Assembly: GCF_036634195.1 (NCBI RefSeq)
Contig: NZ_JAZIFY010000001.1
Span: 744,001-808,000 of the forward strand
Direction: 5' to 3'
Origin: Streptomyces sp. P9-A4
GTDB lineage: Bacteria > Actinomycetota > Actinomycetes > Streptomycetales > Streptomycetaceae
Length of the DNA: 64,000 nucleotides
Shown: positions 26,678-35,824 of the stretch, piece after piece
Position numbering within the stretch: position 1 is the stretch's first letter
Layout of the letters: each line of letters starts with the position of its first letter
Notes under the pieces: generated by a model
What the model was told of the DNA's origin: nothing
The model's database searches: none
Seen by the model: the letters and a program-made list of their open reading frames with translations, nothing else
Program-made: the position numbers and the translations under genes

Positions 26678-26870
26678 GGGGCGGAAGTGAAGCGCGGTCG
26701 TGCGGCGCGGTCCAGAGGACGATGAGCGGACATGGCGCGATCTGTTCCCTCTTGGGGAAATTCGATTGCCGCTCCCCGGTGAAACCGCGAACCTTGCACG
26801 GTTTCCACACCGCCGTCGCACACCCCCGGCGCGCGTTCCCCCAGACAAGACCCGGAGACCCTGGGACGCC

Positions 26871-28682
26871 ATGCAGATTCGAGATCTTCCCTATGCCGAC
26901 CCAGGGGTCCCCGATGTCCGTTCGGGCACCCGGTTCCTCGTCTGGCTCGGCCGTCAGCAGCTCGGCGGGCAGGTGAAGTCCCTGCTCTGGGGACTGCTGC
27001 ACCATCTGGGCATCGCCGGTCTTCCGCTCGGCATCGGCATCGCCGTCCAGGCCGTCGTCGACCGCGACGGCGGACGGCTGGCCCTCGCCGGGGTGCTGCT
27101 CGTGGCGCTCGGGGCCGCCATCTCCCTCGGCGACGTGATGCTGCACCGCACCGCCATCACCAACTGGATCACGGCCGCCGCCCGGGTGCAGCAGCTCCTC
27201 TCCCGCAAGACCGCCGAACTGGGCTCCGTGCTGACCCGGCGGGTCGCCGCCGGCGAGGTGGTGGCCGTCTCCACCGGCGACGTCGAGAAGATCGGGTGGT
27301 TCGTCGAGGCGCTGTCCCGGTTCGCCGCGGCAGCCGTCGTCCTCGTGGTCATCTGCGTGGGCCTCGTCGTCTACCAGCCGGCCCTGGGGATCCTGGTCGC
27401 CGTCGGCCTCCCCGTCATCGCGCTCGCCGTGCTGCCGCTGCTCCCCCGCGCGACCCGCCGGGCGGACGTCCAGCGCGAGAAGGCGGGCAAGGCCACCGAA
27501 CTGGCCTCCGACACCGTCGCCGGACTCCGGGTGCTGCGCGGCATCGGCGGCGAGGAGCTGTTCCTCGGCCGCTACCGCGCCGCATCCCAGGAGGTCCGCG
27601 CGGCGGCCGTGCACAGCGCCCGGATGTGGGCGCTGATCGCCGCCGTCCAGGTCGTGCTGCCCGGCCTGCTGATGATCGGCGTGGTGGCGTACGGGACCCG
27701 GCTCGCGCTCGACGGGCGGATCGGGGTCGGCGAGCTGGTCACGGTCTACAGCGCCGTGGCCCTCACCCATCACGCTCTGCGCAACTTCGAGGAGATCGCG
27801 ATGGCGTACTCCTTCTCGCGGCCCTCAGCGAAGCGGGCCGCCCGGGTCCTCGCCCTCAGCCGTACGAGCACGACCACGGACGGGCACGGGGACGGGGAAC
27901 GGAAGGCGACCGGCGACCTGTACGACCCGCTGACCGGGCTGCGCGCCCCGGCCGGCCTCCTCACGGCCGTGGTCTGCGGTGACCCGGACGTGGCCGGAAG
28001 GCTCGCGGACCGGCTCGGCGGGCACCCCGCCGAACCGGACGCCGACCACACCTCGGTACTCCTCGGCGGGGTGCCGCTCGACGAACTGCCGCTGACGGAC
28101 GCCCGTACCGTCGTCCTCGTCCAGGACAAGGACCCGGTGCTGCTCTCGGGCACCCTGCGCGAACTGCTCGACGTGCCCGCCTCGGGCGCCGTCCCGGCCG
28201 AGGCGGCGCTCGCCGCCGCCCGGTGCGAGGACGTCCTCGACGCCCTCTCCCAGGCCTCCGTGGACACCGACGGGGACCCGATGCGCACCCGCATCACCGA
28301 GCGCGGCCGGTCGCTCTCCGGCGGCCAGCGCCAGCGTCTCGCGCTCGCGCGGTCCCTGGTGGCCGACCCGGAGGTGCTCGTCCTCGACGAGCCCACCTCG
28401 GCGGTCGACGCCCACACCGAGGCCGCCGTCGCCACCGGCATCAGGGAGCTGCGCAGGACCAGGACCACCGTGGTCCTCGCCTCCTCGCCGCTGCTCCTGG
28501 ACCGCGCCGACCGGGTGGTCCTGGTGCACGAGGGGCAGGCGGTCGCCGTCGGCACCCACCGCGCGCTGCTCGCCGCGGAGCCCCGCTACCGCGCCGTCGT
28601 CACCCGCGAGACCGAGGAGGAGCTCGCCACCGCGTCCCGCGGCGCGGGCGAACTCGAAGCACTGGAAGGGGAATCGGCATGA
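26871..28682 (+). CDS. ABC exporter half-transporter A with degenerate Walker A
   Basis: 603 residues from ATG 26871. Six membrane segments fill about residues 40-310. In the ATPase domain, the place of Walker A reads AVVCGDPDVAGRLADRLGG, lacking the GxxGxGKS/T lysine. The signature LSGGQRQRLALA and Walker B VLVLDEPTSAVD are canonical, but the His-switch position reads VLASSPLLLD, without His. It therefore cannot bind ATP normally in its own P-loop, but it can supply the signature to its partner. It is coupled to gene B by an ATGA overlap, so the two should form a heterodimer. Confidence 0.9.
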   Translation: MQIRDLPYADPGVPDVRSGTRFLVWLGRQQLGGQVKSLLWGLLHHLGIAGLPLGIGIAVQAVVDRDGGRLALAGVLLVALGAAISLGDVMLHRTAITNWITAAARVQQLLSRKTAELGSVLTRRVAAGEVVAVSTGDVEKIGWFVEALSRFAAAAVVLVVICVGLVVYQPALGILVAVGLPVIALAVLPLLPRATRRADVQREKAGKATELASDTVAGLRVLRGIGGEELFLGRYRAASQEVRAAAVHSARMWALIAAVQVVLPGLLMIGVVAYGTRLALDGRIGVGELVTVYSAVALTHHALRNFEEIAMAYSFSRPSAKRAARVLALSRTSTTTDGHGDGERKATGDLYDPLTGLRAPAGLLTAVVCGDPDVAGRLADRLGGHPAEPDADHTSVLLGGVPLDELPLTDARTVVLVQDKDPVLLSGTLRELLDVPASGAVPAEAALAAARCEDVLDALSQASVDTDGDPMRTRITERGRSLSGGQRQRLALARSLVADPEVLVLDEPTSAVDAHTEAAVATGIRELRRTRTTVVLASSPLLLDRADRVVLVHEGQAVAVGTHRALLAAEPRYRAVVTRETEEELATASRGAGELEALEGESA

Positions 28683-30460
28683 TCGGCCTGGCGCCTCCGG
28701 AGTACGACCCGGCGGCCCCGAAGACGGCGACGACGTTGCCCGTCGCGAGGACCGCCACCGTCCGCGGCTACGTCCGTGAGCTGCTGCGCCGGCACCGCCG
28801 GGCGTTCGCGCTGCTCATCGGGGTGAACGCGGTCTCCGTGATCGCCTCGATGGCCGGCCCGTACCTGCTGGGTTCGGTGGTGGACGGCCTCGCGGACGGG
28901 GCGCGTGACCTGCGTCTGGAGCGTACGGTCGCACTGTTCGCGGTCGCGCTGCTCGTCCAGACCGTGTTCGTGCGGCTGGTCCGGCTGCGCGGGGCGATGC
29001 TGGGCGAGGAGATGCTCGCGGACCTGCGCGAGGACTTCCTCGTCCGCGCTGTCGGACTGCCGCCGGGCGTGCTCGAACGGGCCGGGACCGGCGATCTGCT
29101 CTCCCGGATCACCACGGACGTCGACCGGCTCTCCAACGCGATGCGCGAGGCCGTGCCGCAGCTGGCCATCGGCGTCGTCTGGGCGGGGCTGCTGCTCGGC
29201 GGCCTCGCGGTGACGGCGCCGCCGCTGGCGCTGGCCGCGCTGCTCGCCGCGCCGCTGCTGATCGTGGGCGCCCGGTGGTACTTCAAGCGGGCACCGTCCG
29301 CCTACCGCTCGGAGTCCGCGGGATACGCGGCGGTGGCCGCCGCGCTCGCCGAGACGGTCGACGCGGGCCGCACGGTGGAGAGCCACCGCCTCGGCGCCCG
29401 CCGGATCGCGCTCTCGGACCGCCGGATCTCGGAGTGGGTGGCGTGGGAACGGTACACATTGTTCCTGCGCTCGGTGCTCTTCCCCGTCGTCAACCTCACC
29501 CATACGACAGTGCTGTGCGCGGTGCTGCTGTTCGGCGGGGTGTTCGTGCTCCAGGGCTGGATCGACGTGGGGCAGCTGACCACGGGCGCGCTGCTCTCGC
29601 AGATGCTGGTCGACCCGATCGGGATCGTGCTGCGCTGGTACGACGAGCTCCAGGTCGCGCAGGTGTCGCTGGCCAGGCTCGTCGGCGTCCGGGACATCGA
29701 GCCGGAGGCGGGCGACGCGGAGGTGCGGCCGGAGGGCCGGGCGGTCCGCGCGGACGAGGTCCGGTTCGGCTACCGCGAGGGCGCCGACGTGCTGCACGAG
29801 GTGACCCTGACGGTGGCGCCGGGCACCCGCCTCGCCCTGGTCGGCCCGTCCGGCGCGGGCAAGTCCACCCTCGGCCGGCTGCTCGCGGGGATCTACGCCC
29901 CGCGGACGGGCACGGTCACCCTCGGCGCCGCCGAACTGGCCCGGATGCCCGCCGAGCGGGTCCGCGAGCACGTGGCCCTGGTCAACCAGGAACACCATGT
30001 CTTCGTGGGCTCGCTCCGCGACAACCTCCTCCTGGCCAGGACCGGCGCCACCGACACCGAGCTGTGGGCCGCGCTCACGGCGGTGGACGCGGAGGTCTGG
30101 GCCCGGGGCCTCGACGAGGGCCTGGACACGGAGGTCGGTTCGGGCGGCCGGTCGCTGACCCCGGCGCAGGCCCAGCAGATCGCGCTGGCCCGGCTGGTCC
30201 TCGCGGACCCGCACACCCTGGTCCTGGACGAGGCGACCTCGCTGCTCGACCCTCGCGCGGCCCGGCACCTGGAACGCTCGCTGGGCCGGGTCCTGGACGG
30301 GCGGACGGTCGTGGCCATCGCGCACCGGCTGCACACCGCGCACGACGCCGATCTGATCGCGGTGGTCGAGGAGGGCAGGATCAGCGAGCTGGGCAGCCAC
30401 GAGGAGCTGGTCGCCGCGGACGGGGCGTACGCGGCGCTGTGGCGGTCCTGGCACGGCTGA
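28679..30460 (+). CDS. ABC exporter half-transporter B with degenerate signature motif
   Basis: 593 residues. Six membrane segments lie in about residues 35-320. Walker A is intact (GPSGAGKSTLGRL), as are Walker B (TLVLDEATSLLD) and the switch His (AIAHRLHTAHD). The signature motif is altered to LTPAQAQQIALARL instead of LSGGQ. Paired with subunit A it makes one competent ATP site (B Walker A with A LSGGQ) and one dead site. This is the arrangement known in asymmetric exporters. A perfect hairpin follows. Substrate unknown; no regulator or biosynthetic gene is adjacent. Confidence 0.91.
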   Translation: MIGLAPPEYDPAAPKTATTLPVARTATVRGYVRELLRRHRRAFALLIGVNAVSVIASMAGPYLLGSVVDGLADGARDLRLERTVALFAVALLVQTVFVRLVRLRGAMLGEEMLADLREDFLVRAVGLPPGVLERAGTGDLLSRITTDVDRLSNAMREAVPQLAIGVVWAGLLLGGLAVTAPPLALAALLAAPLLIVGARWYFKRAPSAYRSESAGYAAVAAALAETVDAGRTVESHRLGARRIALSDRRISEWVAWERYTLFLRSVLFPVVNLTHTTVLCAVLLFGGVFVLQGWIDVGQLTTGALLSQMLVDPIGIVLRWYDELQVAQVSLARLVGVRDIEPEAGDAEVRPEGRAVRADEVRFGYREGADVLHEVTLTVAPGTRLALVGPSGAGKSTLGRLLAGIYAPRTGTVTLGAAELARMPAERVREHVALVNQEHHVFVGSLRDNLLLARTGATDTELWAALTAVDAEVWARGLDEGLDTEVGSGGRSLTPAQAQQIALARLVLADPHTLVLDEATSLLDPRAARHLERSLGRVLDGRTVVAIAHRLHTAHDADLIAVVEEGRISELGSHEELVAADGAYAALWRSWHG

Positions 30461-30485
30461 TGTGCGCGGACCCGCGAGGGCGTAC

Positions 30486-30531
30486 GAGGAAGGGGGCCCG
30501 CACCGGATGTCCGGCGCGGGCCCCCTTCCTC
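30486..30531 (+). terminator. Perfect 16-bp stem terminator after the ABC exporter pair
   Basis: GAGGAAGGGGGCCCGC at 30486 and GCGGGCCCCCTTCCTC at 30516 are exact reverse complements around a 14-nt loop. It lies 25 bp after the stop of subunit B and 10 bp before the IS element boundary. Confidence 0.85.
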
Positions 30532-30545
30532 GTGACAGGCCCTAG

Positions 30546-31435
30546 GCCCTGTCGTCAAATGTCACGCCCACATCAGGAGTGAGGCGAGGGTGACAGCTGC
30601 TTCGTAGGACTGGGCGGTCTTGTCGTATCGGGTGGCGATGCCCCGCCACTGCTTCAGGCGGTTGAAGCAGCGTTCCACGACGTTGCGGTGCTTGTATGCC
30701 TCGCGGTCGAAGGCCGGCGGGCGGCCTCCGCGGCTGCCTCGCCGGGCCCGGTTGCGGACCTGGTCGGCCCGCTCGGGAATCGTGTGCGGGATGCCCCGAC
30801 GGCGGAGCCAGGCACGGATCGCCTTCGAGCTGTAGCCCTTGTCTCCCAGCACGTGATCGGGCCGGACCCGGGGCCGTCCCGGACCGATCCGGGGCACCCG
30901 GATCGCCTCCATCACCGCGGTGAACCGGGTGCAGTCGTTGGTGTTGCCGCCCGTGGCGACGAAGCCGAGCGGACGGCCCCGCCCGTCGCAGGCCAGGTGG
31001 ATCTTGCTGGTCAGGCCGCCTCGGGACCGGCCGAGGGCCGGGTCGCGGAGCCCCTTTTTCGGGCCCCGGCCGCGTGCTGATGGGCGCGGACGACCGTGGA
31101 GTCCACCGACACCAGCCACTCGATGTCGCCCGCCGCGTCCGCCTTCGCCTGCGCGGCCCGCAGCATCCGGTCGAACGTCCCGTCCGCCGCCCACCTGCGA
31201 AAACGCGTGTGGAGCGTGGCCCACGGCCCATAACACTCGGGCACATCCCGCCAGGCCGTCCCGGTCCGGAACTTCCACACGATCCCGTTCAACACCCTGC
31301 GATCGTCCAGCCGCTTCCGCCCCCGCAACGACACGGGAAGCAACGGCCGGACGAACTCCCACTCGGCATCAGACAGCTCATGACGACGTATCACGCAACC
31401 ATGATCCACCAGCGGTGATCATTTGAAGACACCGC
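30546..31435 (-). mobile_element. IS5-family insertion sequence, about 890 bp
   Basis: The left end reads GCCCTGTCGTCAAATG and the right end, read inward on the other strand, GCGGTGTCTTCAAATG. They agree at 13 of 16 positions, giving imperfect terminal inverted repeats. CTAG stands directly outside each end (30542-30545 and 31436-31439), consistent with a duplicated CTAG or TA target, as in the IS427-like IS5 group. The element carries one transposase made through a frameshift. The ends and reading frames are intact, so it may be active. It inserted between a terminator and a 40-bp palindrome. Confidence 0.85.
30562..31409 (-). CDS. IS5-family transposase, two frames joined by probable -1 frameshift
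   Basis: The first frame runs from ATG 31409 to a stop at 31011 (132 residues), with HELSDAEWEFVRPLLP and the first catalytic Asp in VSVDSTVVRAHQ. The second frame continues in -1 to TGA 30562, with VLGDKGYSSKAI (second Asp) and RNVVERCFNRLKQWRGIATR (Glu), completing the DDE triad. The frames meet at a run of five A in CGAAAAAGGGG, a typical slippery site. Read through the slip, the protein is about 280 residues, the normal size for this family. A simple indel mutation is the alternative, but other IS5 elements use the same design. Confidence 0.85.
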
Positions 31436-31475
31436 CTAGTACTGCAACCACACACAAGTGTGATGGCAGCACTAG
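31436..31475. repeat. 40-bp palindrome bounded by CTAG on both sides
   Basis: CTAGTACTGC at the left and GCAGCACTAG at the right are reverse complements with one mismatch, and CACAC and GTGTG pair inside. The right CTAG contains the stop codon of the hydrolase gene (31472-31474). The left CTAG is also the IS flank. It could be a terminator for the hydrolase gene, a small non-autonomous insertion, or the target palindrome into which the IS jumped. Confidence 0.55.
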
Positions 31476-32263
31476 AAGACCCCGAGCGCCGAGGCCCCGC
31501 CCACCCCGCCCAGGAGCATGAACACGGGCATCAGGACCTTCAGCTCGACCCAGCTGCCGGCCCGGAAGCGCATGCCCTTCGGCGGGCCGATCGGGTACCA
31601 GCGCCTGCGGCCGAGCGGGATGGGCCAGAGGATCGGGCAGCCCGAGACGGTCAGGGCGTCGCCGATGTCGTGGACGAGCGCGCCGAGCACGATCGGCAGG
31701 CCCAGCCACAGGTACTCCTGGCCGGGGCCGGTGAAGAACCAGTCGGAGCCGTTGCCGGGCTTGTCGAGGACGCCCGCGAGGATCCAGGCGCTGGTGGCTC
31801 CGAGCAGCCACACCAGCACGTCGCTGGACATCCGGGCGGCCCGCCACAGCAGGCCTTCCACGGCCAGGACCAGATGGACGAAGAGGATCGCCAGGACCGC
31901 CCAGCGACCGCCGGTGACGGCCGCGGCGGAGGCGCCGCCGCCGATCAGGACCGCCCAGAGCCAGGTGTGGGTGAGGGTCCGGTGGCCGCCGGACCTGCGG
32001 GGATCGGCCGAGGAGCGGGTCGCCTTGTAGACGGCGTACGACAGCTTGTCGACGATCTCGCACAGGCCCTTGGAGACCGGTCCGAAGGCGCGCGAGATGG
32101 TCGCCGACTTGTGGTCCAGGTCCGGGGCGAGGGCGGCGCCCGCGCAGATGAGCGCGCCGACGGCGAGAACCGGCCAGGGCATCGGGTGGTCGAAGGCGGC
32201 CGCCGCCGCTCCGACACCCAGCCAGGCCGCCGCTCCGGACAGCGAATGCGCCGGTCCCATCAT
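31472..32263 (-). CDS. Membrane-bound metal-dependent hydrolase (YdjM/LexA-regulated type)
   Basis: 263 residues. The N-terminus MMGPAHSLSGAAAW, the APDLDHKSATISRAFG block, GGHRTLTHTWLWAV and LVHDIGDALT give the conserved His/Asp set of the YdjM-like family. Hydrophobic segments occur around residues 15-45, 105-130, 150-165, 185-200 and 240-260. The reaction is unknown. ATG 32263 is immediately followed by a second ATG; either may serve. It is divergent from the helicase gene with about 130 bp between starts. Confidence 0.85.
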   Translation of the reverse strand: MMGPAHSLSGAAAWLGVGAAAAAFDHPMPWPVLAVGALICAGAALAPDLDHKSATISRAFGPVSKGLCEIVDKLSYAVYKATRSSADPRRSGGHRTLTHTWLWAVLIGGGASAAAVTGGRWAVLAILFVHLVLAVEGLLWRAARMSSDVLVWLLGATSAWILAGVLDKPGNGSDWFFTGPGQEYLWLGLPIVLGALVHDIGDALTVSGCPILWPIPLGRRRWYPIGPPKGMRFRAGSWVELKVLMPVFMLLGGVGGASALGVF

Positions 32264-32393
32264 GGTTGGCCCGCCCCGTTTCTCCCGTGCCGGCGCTCAG
32301 TTGACGACCGGTCGACGGACGAGCCTATCGTTCGTGATCTTCGATCCGGTGGCCGGTTCCCTCATCCGAGCGGAATGCGGGCAAGATGGGGGC

Positions 32394-34907
32394 GTGACCC
32401 TTATCGATCAGCTGCCGCCGACCGCCGACCCCGACGCCCTCTTCGAGGCCTTCTCCTCCTGGGCCGAGGACCGGGGCATCACGCTCTACCCGGCCCAGGA
32501 AGAGGCGCTGATCGAGGTCGTCTCCGGGGCCAACGTGATCCTTTCCACGCCCACCGGATCGGGAAAGTCGCTGGTCGCGGCGGGGGCGCACTTCACCGCG
32601 CTCGCGAACGACCAGGTGACCTTCTACACCGCGCCGATCAAGGCGCTGGTGTCGGAGAAGTTCTTCGACCTGTGCAAGCTCTTCGGCACCGAGAACGTCG
32701 GCATGCTGACCGGCGACGCCTCCGTGAACGCGGACGCCCCGGTGATCTGCTGCACGGCGGAGGTGCTGGCCTCCATCGCGCTGCGGGACGGCAAGTACGC
32801 CGACATCGGCCAGGTCGTCATGGACGAGTTCCACTTCTACGCCGAGCAGGACCGCGGCTGGGCGTGGCAGATCCCGATCCTGGAACTCCCCCAGGCACAG
32901 TTCGTTCTCATGTCGGCGACGCTCGGCGACGTGTCGATGTTCGAGAAGGACCTGACCCGGCGCACGGGCAAGCCGACCTCGGTGGTCCGCTCGGCGACCC
33001 GACCGGTGCCGCTCTCGTACGAGTACGTGCTGACCCCCATCACGGAGACGCTGACCGAGCTCCTGGAGACCAAGCAGGCGCCGGTCTACATCGTGCACTT
33101 CACGCAGGCGCAGGCGGTCGAGCGGGCGCAGTCGCTGATGAGCATCAACATGTGCACCCGCGAGGAGAAGGACAAGATCGCCGAGCTGATCGGCAACTTC
33201 CGCTTCACCACCAAGTTCGGCCAGAACCTCTCGCGTTACGTCCGCCACGGCATCGGCGTGCACCACGCGGGCATGCTGCCGAAGTACCGGCGGCTCGTCG
33301 AGAAGCTGGCGCAGGCCGGTCTGCTCAAGGTGATCTGCGGGACGGACACGCTCGGCGTCGGCGTGAACGTGCCGATCCGTACGGTGCTCTTCACCGCCCT
33401 GACCAAGTACGACGGCAACCGGGTGCGCACCCTGCGGGCCCGTGAGTTCCACCAGATCGCGGGCCGGGCGGGCCGGGCGGGCTTCGACACCGCCGGCTAT
33501 GTGGTGGCGCAGGCCCCCGAGCACGTCATCGAGAACGAGAAGGCGCTCGCCAAGGCCGGTGACGACCCGAAGAAGCGCCGCAAGGTGGTCCGCAAGAAGG
33601 CCCCTGAGGGCTTCGTCGCCTGGAGCGACACCACCTTCGAGAGGCTGATCTCCGCCGAGCCCGAGCCGCTGACCTCCCGCTTCAAGGTCACCAACATCAT
33701 GCTGCTCTCGGTCATCGCACGGCCGGGCAACGCCTTCGACGCGATGCGCAAGCTCCTGGAGGACAACCACGAGCCGCGCAAGGCCCAGCTGCGGCACATC
33801 CGCCGGGCCATCGCGATCTACCGCTCGCTGCTCGACGGCGGTGTGGTGGAGCAGCTGGACACCCCGGACGCCGAGGGCCGCACGATCCGGCTGACGGTCG
33901 ACCTCCAGCAGGACTTCGCGCTGAACCAGCCGCTGTCGACGTTCGCGCTCGCCGCCTTCGACCTGCTCGACCCGGAGTCCCCCTCGTACGCCCTGGACAT
34001 GGTGTCCGTCGTCGAGTCGACGCTCGACGACCCGCGCCAGATCCTCGCCGCCATGCAGAACAAGGCGCGCGGCGAGGCCGTCGGGCAGATGAAGGCGGAC
34101 GGCGTCGAGTACGAGGAGCGGATGGAGCGGCTCCAGGAGATCTCGTACCCGAAGCCGCTGGGTGAGCTGCTCTGGCACGCGTACGACGTCTACCGGAAGT
34201 CGCACCCGTGGGTCGGTGACCACCCGGTGTCGCCGAAGTCGGTCATCCGTGACATGTACGAACGGGCGCTGACCTTCACCGAGTTCACCTCCTGGTACGA
34301 GCTGGCGCGGACCGAGGGCATCGTGCTGCGGTACCTCGCGAGCGCGTACAAGGCGCTCGACCACACCATCCCCGACGACCTCAAGACCGAGGACCTGGAG
34401 GACCTGATCGCCTGGCTGGGCGAGATGGTGCGCCAGGTGGACTCCTCGCTGCTCGACGAGTGGGAGCAGCTGGCCAACCCGGAGGTGCAGACCGCCGAGG
34501 AGGCCCAGGAGAAGGCCGACCAGGTCAAGCCGGTCACGGCCAACGCCCGCGCCTTCCGGGTCCTCGTGCGCAACGCGATGTTCCGCCGGGTGGAGCTGGC
34601 CGCGCTCGACAACCTGTCCGCGCTGGGCGAGCTGGACGGCGAGGCCGGCTGGGACGCCGACGCGTGGGGCGAGGCGATGGACGCGTACTGGGACGAGTAC
34701 GACGACCTCGGTACGGGTCCGGACGCGCGCGGCCCGAAGCTGCTCAGCATCGAGGAGGACGCGGCGCACGGGCTGTGGCGCGTCCGGCAGACCTTCGCCG
34801 ACCCGAACGGCGACCATGACTGGGGCATCAGCGCGGAGGTGGATCTCGCGGCCTCCGACGAGGAGGGCCGCGCGGTGCTCCGTGTGACGGCCGTCGGACA
34901 GCTGTAG
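32394..34907 (+). CDS. Ski2-like DEAD/DEAH-box RNA helicase
   Basis: 837 residues from GTG 32394, where homology starts (TLIDQLPPTADPDALFEAFS); the open frame upstream is not coding-like. Walker A is STPTGSGKSLV near residues 51-61, motif Ia TAPIKALVSEKF, DEFH at 144-147 (VVMDEFHFYAEQ), SAT in VLMSATLGDVSMF and motif VI in FHQIAGRAGRAGFDTAGY. The C-terminal 300 residues match the DUF3516-type extension found in actinobacterial members. Family knowledge suggests RNA unwinding in the cytosol. A 13-bp gap separates it from the downstream thioesterase gene, so they are probably one operon. Confidence 0.92.
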   Translation: MTLIDQLPPTADPDALFEAFSSWAEDRGITLYPAQEEALIEVVSGANVILSTPTGSGKSLVAAGAHFTALANDQVTFYTAPIKALVSEKFFDLCKLFGTENVGMLTGDASVNADAPVICCTAEVLASIALRDGKYADIGQVVMDEFHFYAEQDRGWAWQIPILELPQAQFVLMSATLGDVSMFEKDLTRRTGKPTSVVRSATRPVPLSYEYVLTPITETLTELLETKQAPVYIVHFTQAQAVERAQSLMSINMCTREEKDKIAELIGNFRFTTKFGQNLSRYVRHGIGVHHAGMLPKYRRLVEKLAQAGLLKVICGTDTLGVGVNVPIRTVLFTALTKYDGNRVRTLRAREFHQIAGRAGRAGFDTAGYVVAQAPEHVIENEKALAKAGDDPKKRRKVVRKKAPEGFVAWSDTTFERLISAEPEPLTSRFKVTNIMLLSVIARPGNAFDAMRKLLEDNHEPRKAQLRHIRRAIAIYRSLLDGGVVEQLDTPDAEGRTIRLTVDLQQDFALNQPLSTFALAAFDLLDPESPSYALDMVSVVESTLDDPRQILAAMQNKARGEAVGQMKADGVEYEERMERLQEISYPKPLGELLWHAYDVYRKSHPWVGDHPVSPKSVIRDMYERALTFTEFTSWYELARTEGIVLRYLASAYKALDHTIPDDLKTEDLEDLIAWLGEMVRQVDSSLLDEWEQLANPEVQTAEEAQEKADQVKPVTANARAFRVLVRNAMFRRVELAALDNLSALGELDGEAGWDADAWGEAMDAYWDEYDDLGTGPDARGPKLLSIEEDAAHGLWRVRQTFADPNGDHDWGISAEVDLAASDEEGRAVLRVTAVGQL

Positions 34908-34920
34908 AGGAGTACGCGCC

Positions 34921-35784
34921 GTGACCAATCCCGCCGAGAGCCTGGTCGCCCTGCTCGACCTGGAGCGGATCGAGGTCGACATCTTCCGTGGGCGCAGCCC
35001 GCAGGAGTCATTGCAGCGGGTCTTCGGCGGGCAGGTCGCCGGGCAGGCCCTGGTGGCGGCCGGCCGCACCACGGACGGCGACCGGCCGGTGCACTCGCTG
35101 CACGCCTACTTCCTGCGGCCGGGTCGGCCGGGGGTGCCGATCGTGTACCAGGTCGAGCGGATACGGGACGGGCGCTCGTTCACGACCCGGCGGGTCACGG
35201 CGGTGCAGGAGGGCCGGACGATCTTCAACCTGACGGCCTCCTTCCACCTGCCGGAGGAGGGTGCCTTCGAGCACCAGCTGCCGCCCAGGCACATGACGGA
35301 CCCGGAGAGCCTGCCGAGGCTCGCGGACGAGATCCGCGACCACCTGGGGGCGCTGCCGGAGGCGCTGGAGCGGATGGCCCGCCGCCAGCCCTTCGACATC
35401 AGGTACGTGGAGCGGCTGCGCTGGAGCAAGGACGAGGTCAAGGGCGCGGACCCGCGCTCCGCGGTGTGGATGCGGGCCGTGGGGCCGCTGGGCGACGACC
35501 CGCTGGTCCACACCTGCGCCCTGACGTACGCCTCGGACATGACGCTGCTCGACGCGGTACGGATCCCCGTGGAGCCGCTGTGGGGCCCGCGCGGCTTCGA
35601 CATGGCCTCGCTGGACCACGCGATGTGGTTCCACCGGCCGTTCCGCGCCGACGAGTGGTTCCTGTACGACCAGGAGTCCCCGATCGCCACGGGCGGCCGG
35701 GGACTCGCGCGGGGCCGGATCTACGACCGCGAGGGCCGGCTGCTGGTGTCGGTGGTCCAGGAGGGCCTGTTCCGCAAGCTCTGA
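34921..35784 (+). CDS. tesB: Acyl-CoA thioesterase II (TesB)
   Basis: 287 residues, double hot-dog fold. Characteristic blocks are VFGGQVAGQALVAAGRTT, SLHAYFLRPGRPGVPIVYQV, FTTRRVTAVQEGRTIFNLTA and the C-terminal HAMWFHRPFRADEWFLYDQE with RGRIYDREGRLLVSVVQEGL. The Asp, Thr/Ser and Gln catalytic positions of TesB fall in these last blocks. It hydrolyses medium to long acyl-CoA in the cytosol. The GTG start follows the helicase stop by 13 bp, with AGAGGAG as ribosome site. Confidence 0.92.
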   Translation: MTNPAESLVALLDLERIEVDIFRGRSPQESLQRVFGGQVAGQALVAAGRTTDGDRPVHSLHAYFLRPGRPGVPIVYQVERIRDGRSFTTRRVTAVQEGRTIFNLTASFHLPEEGAFEHQLPPRHMTDPESLPRLADEIRDHLGALPEALERMARRQPFDIRYVERLRWSKDEVKGADPRSAVWMRAVGPLGDDPLVHTCALTYASDMTLLDAVRIPVEPLWGPRGFDMASLDHAMWFHRPFRADEWFLYDQESPIATGGRGLARGRIYDREGRLLVSVVQEGLFRKL

Positions 35785-35824
35785 GCGACGCCGGGCGGGA
35801 CGGACGGTCACGCCTTCGCTTCGG

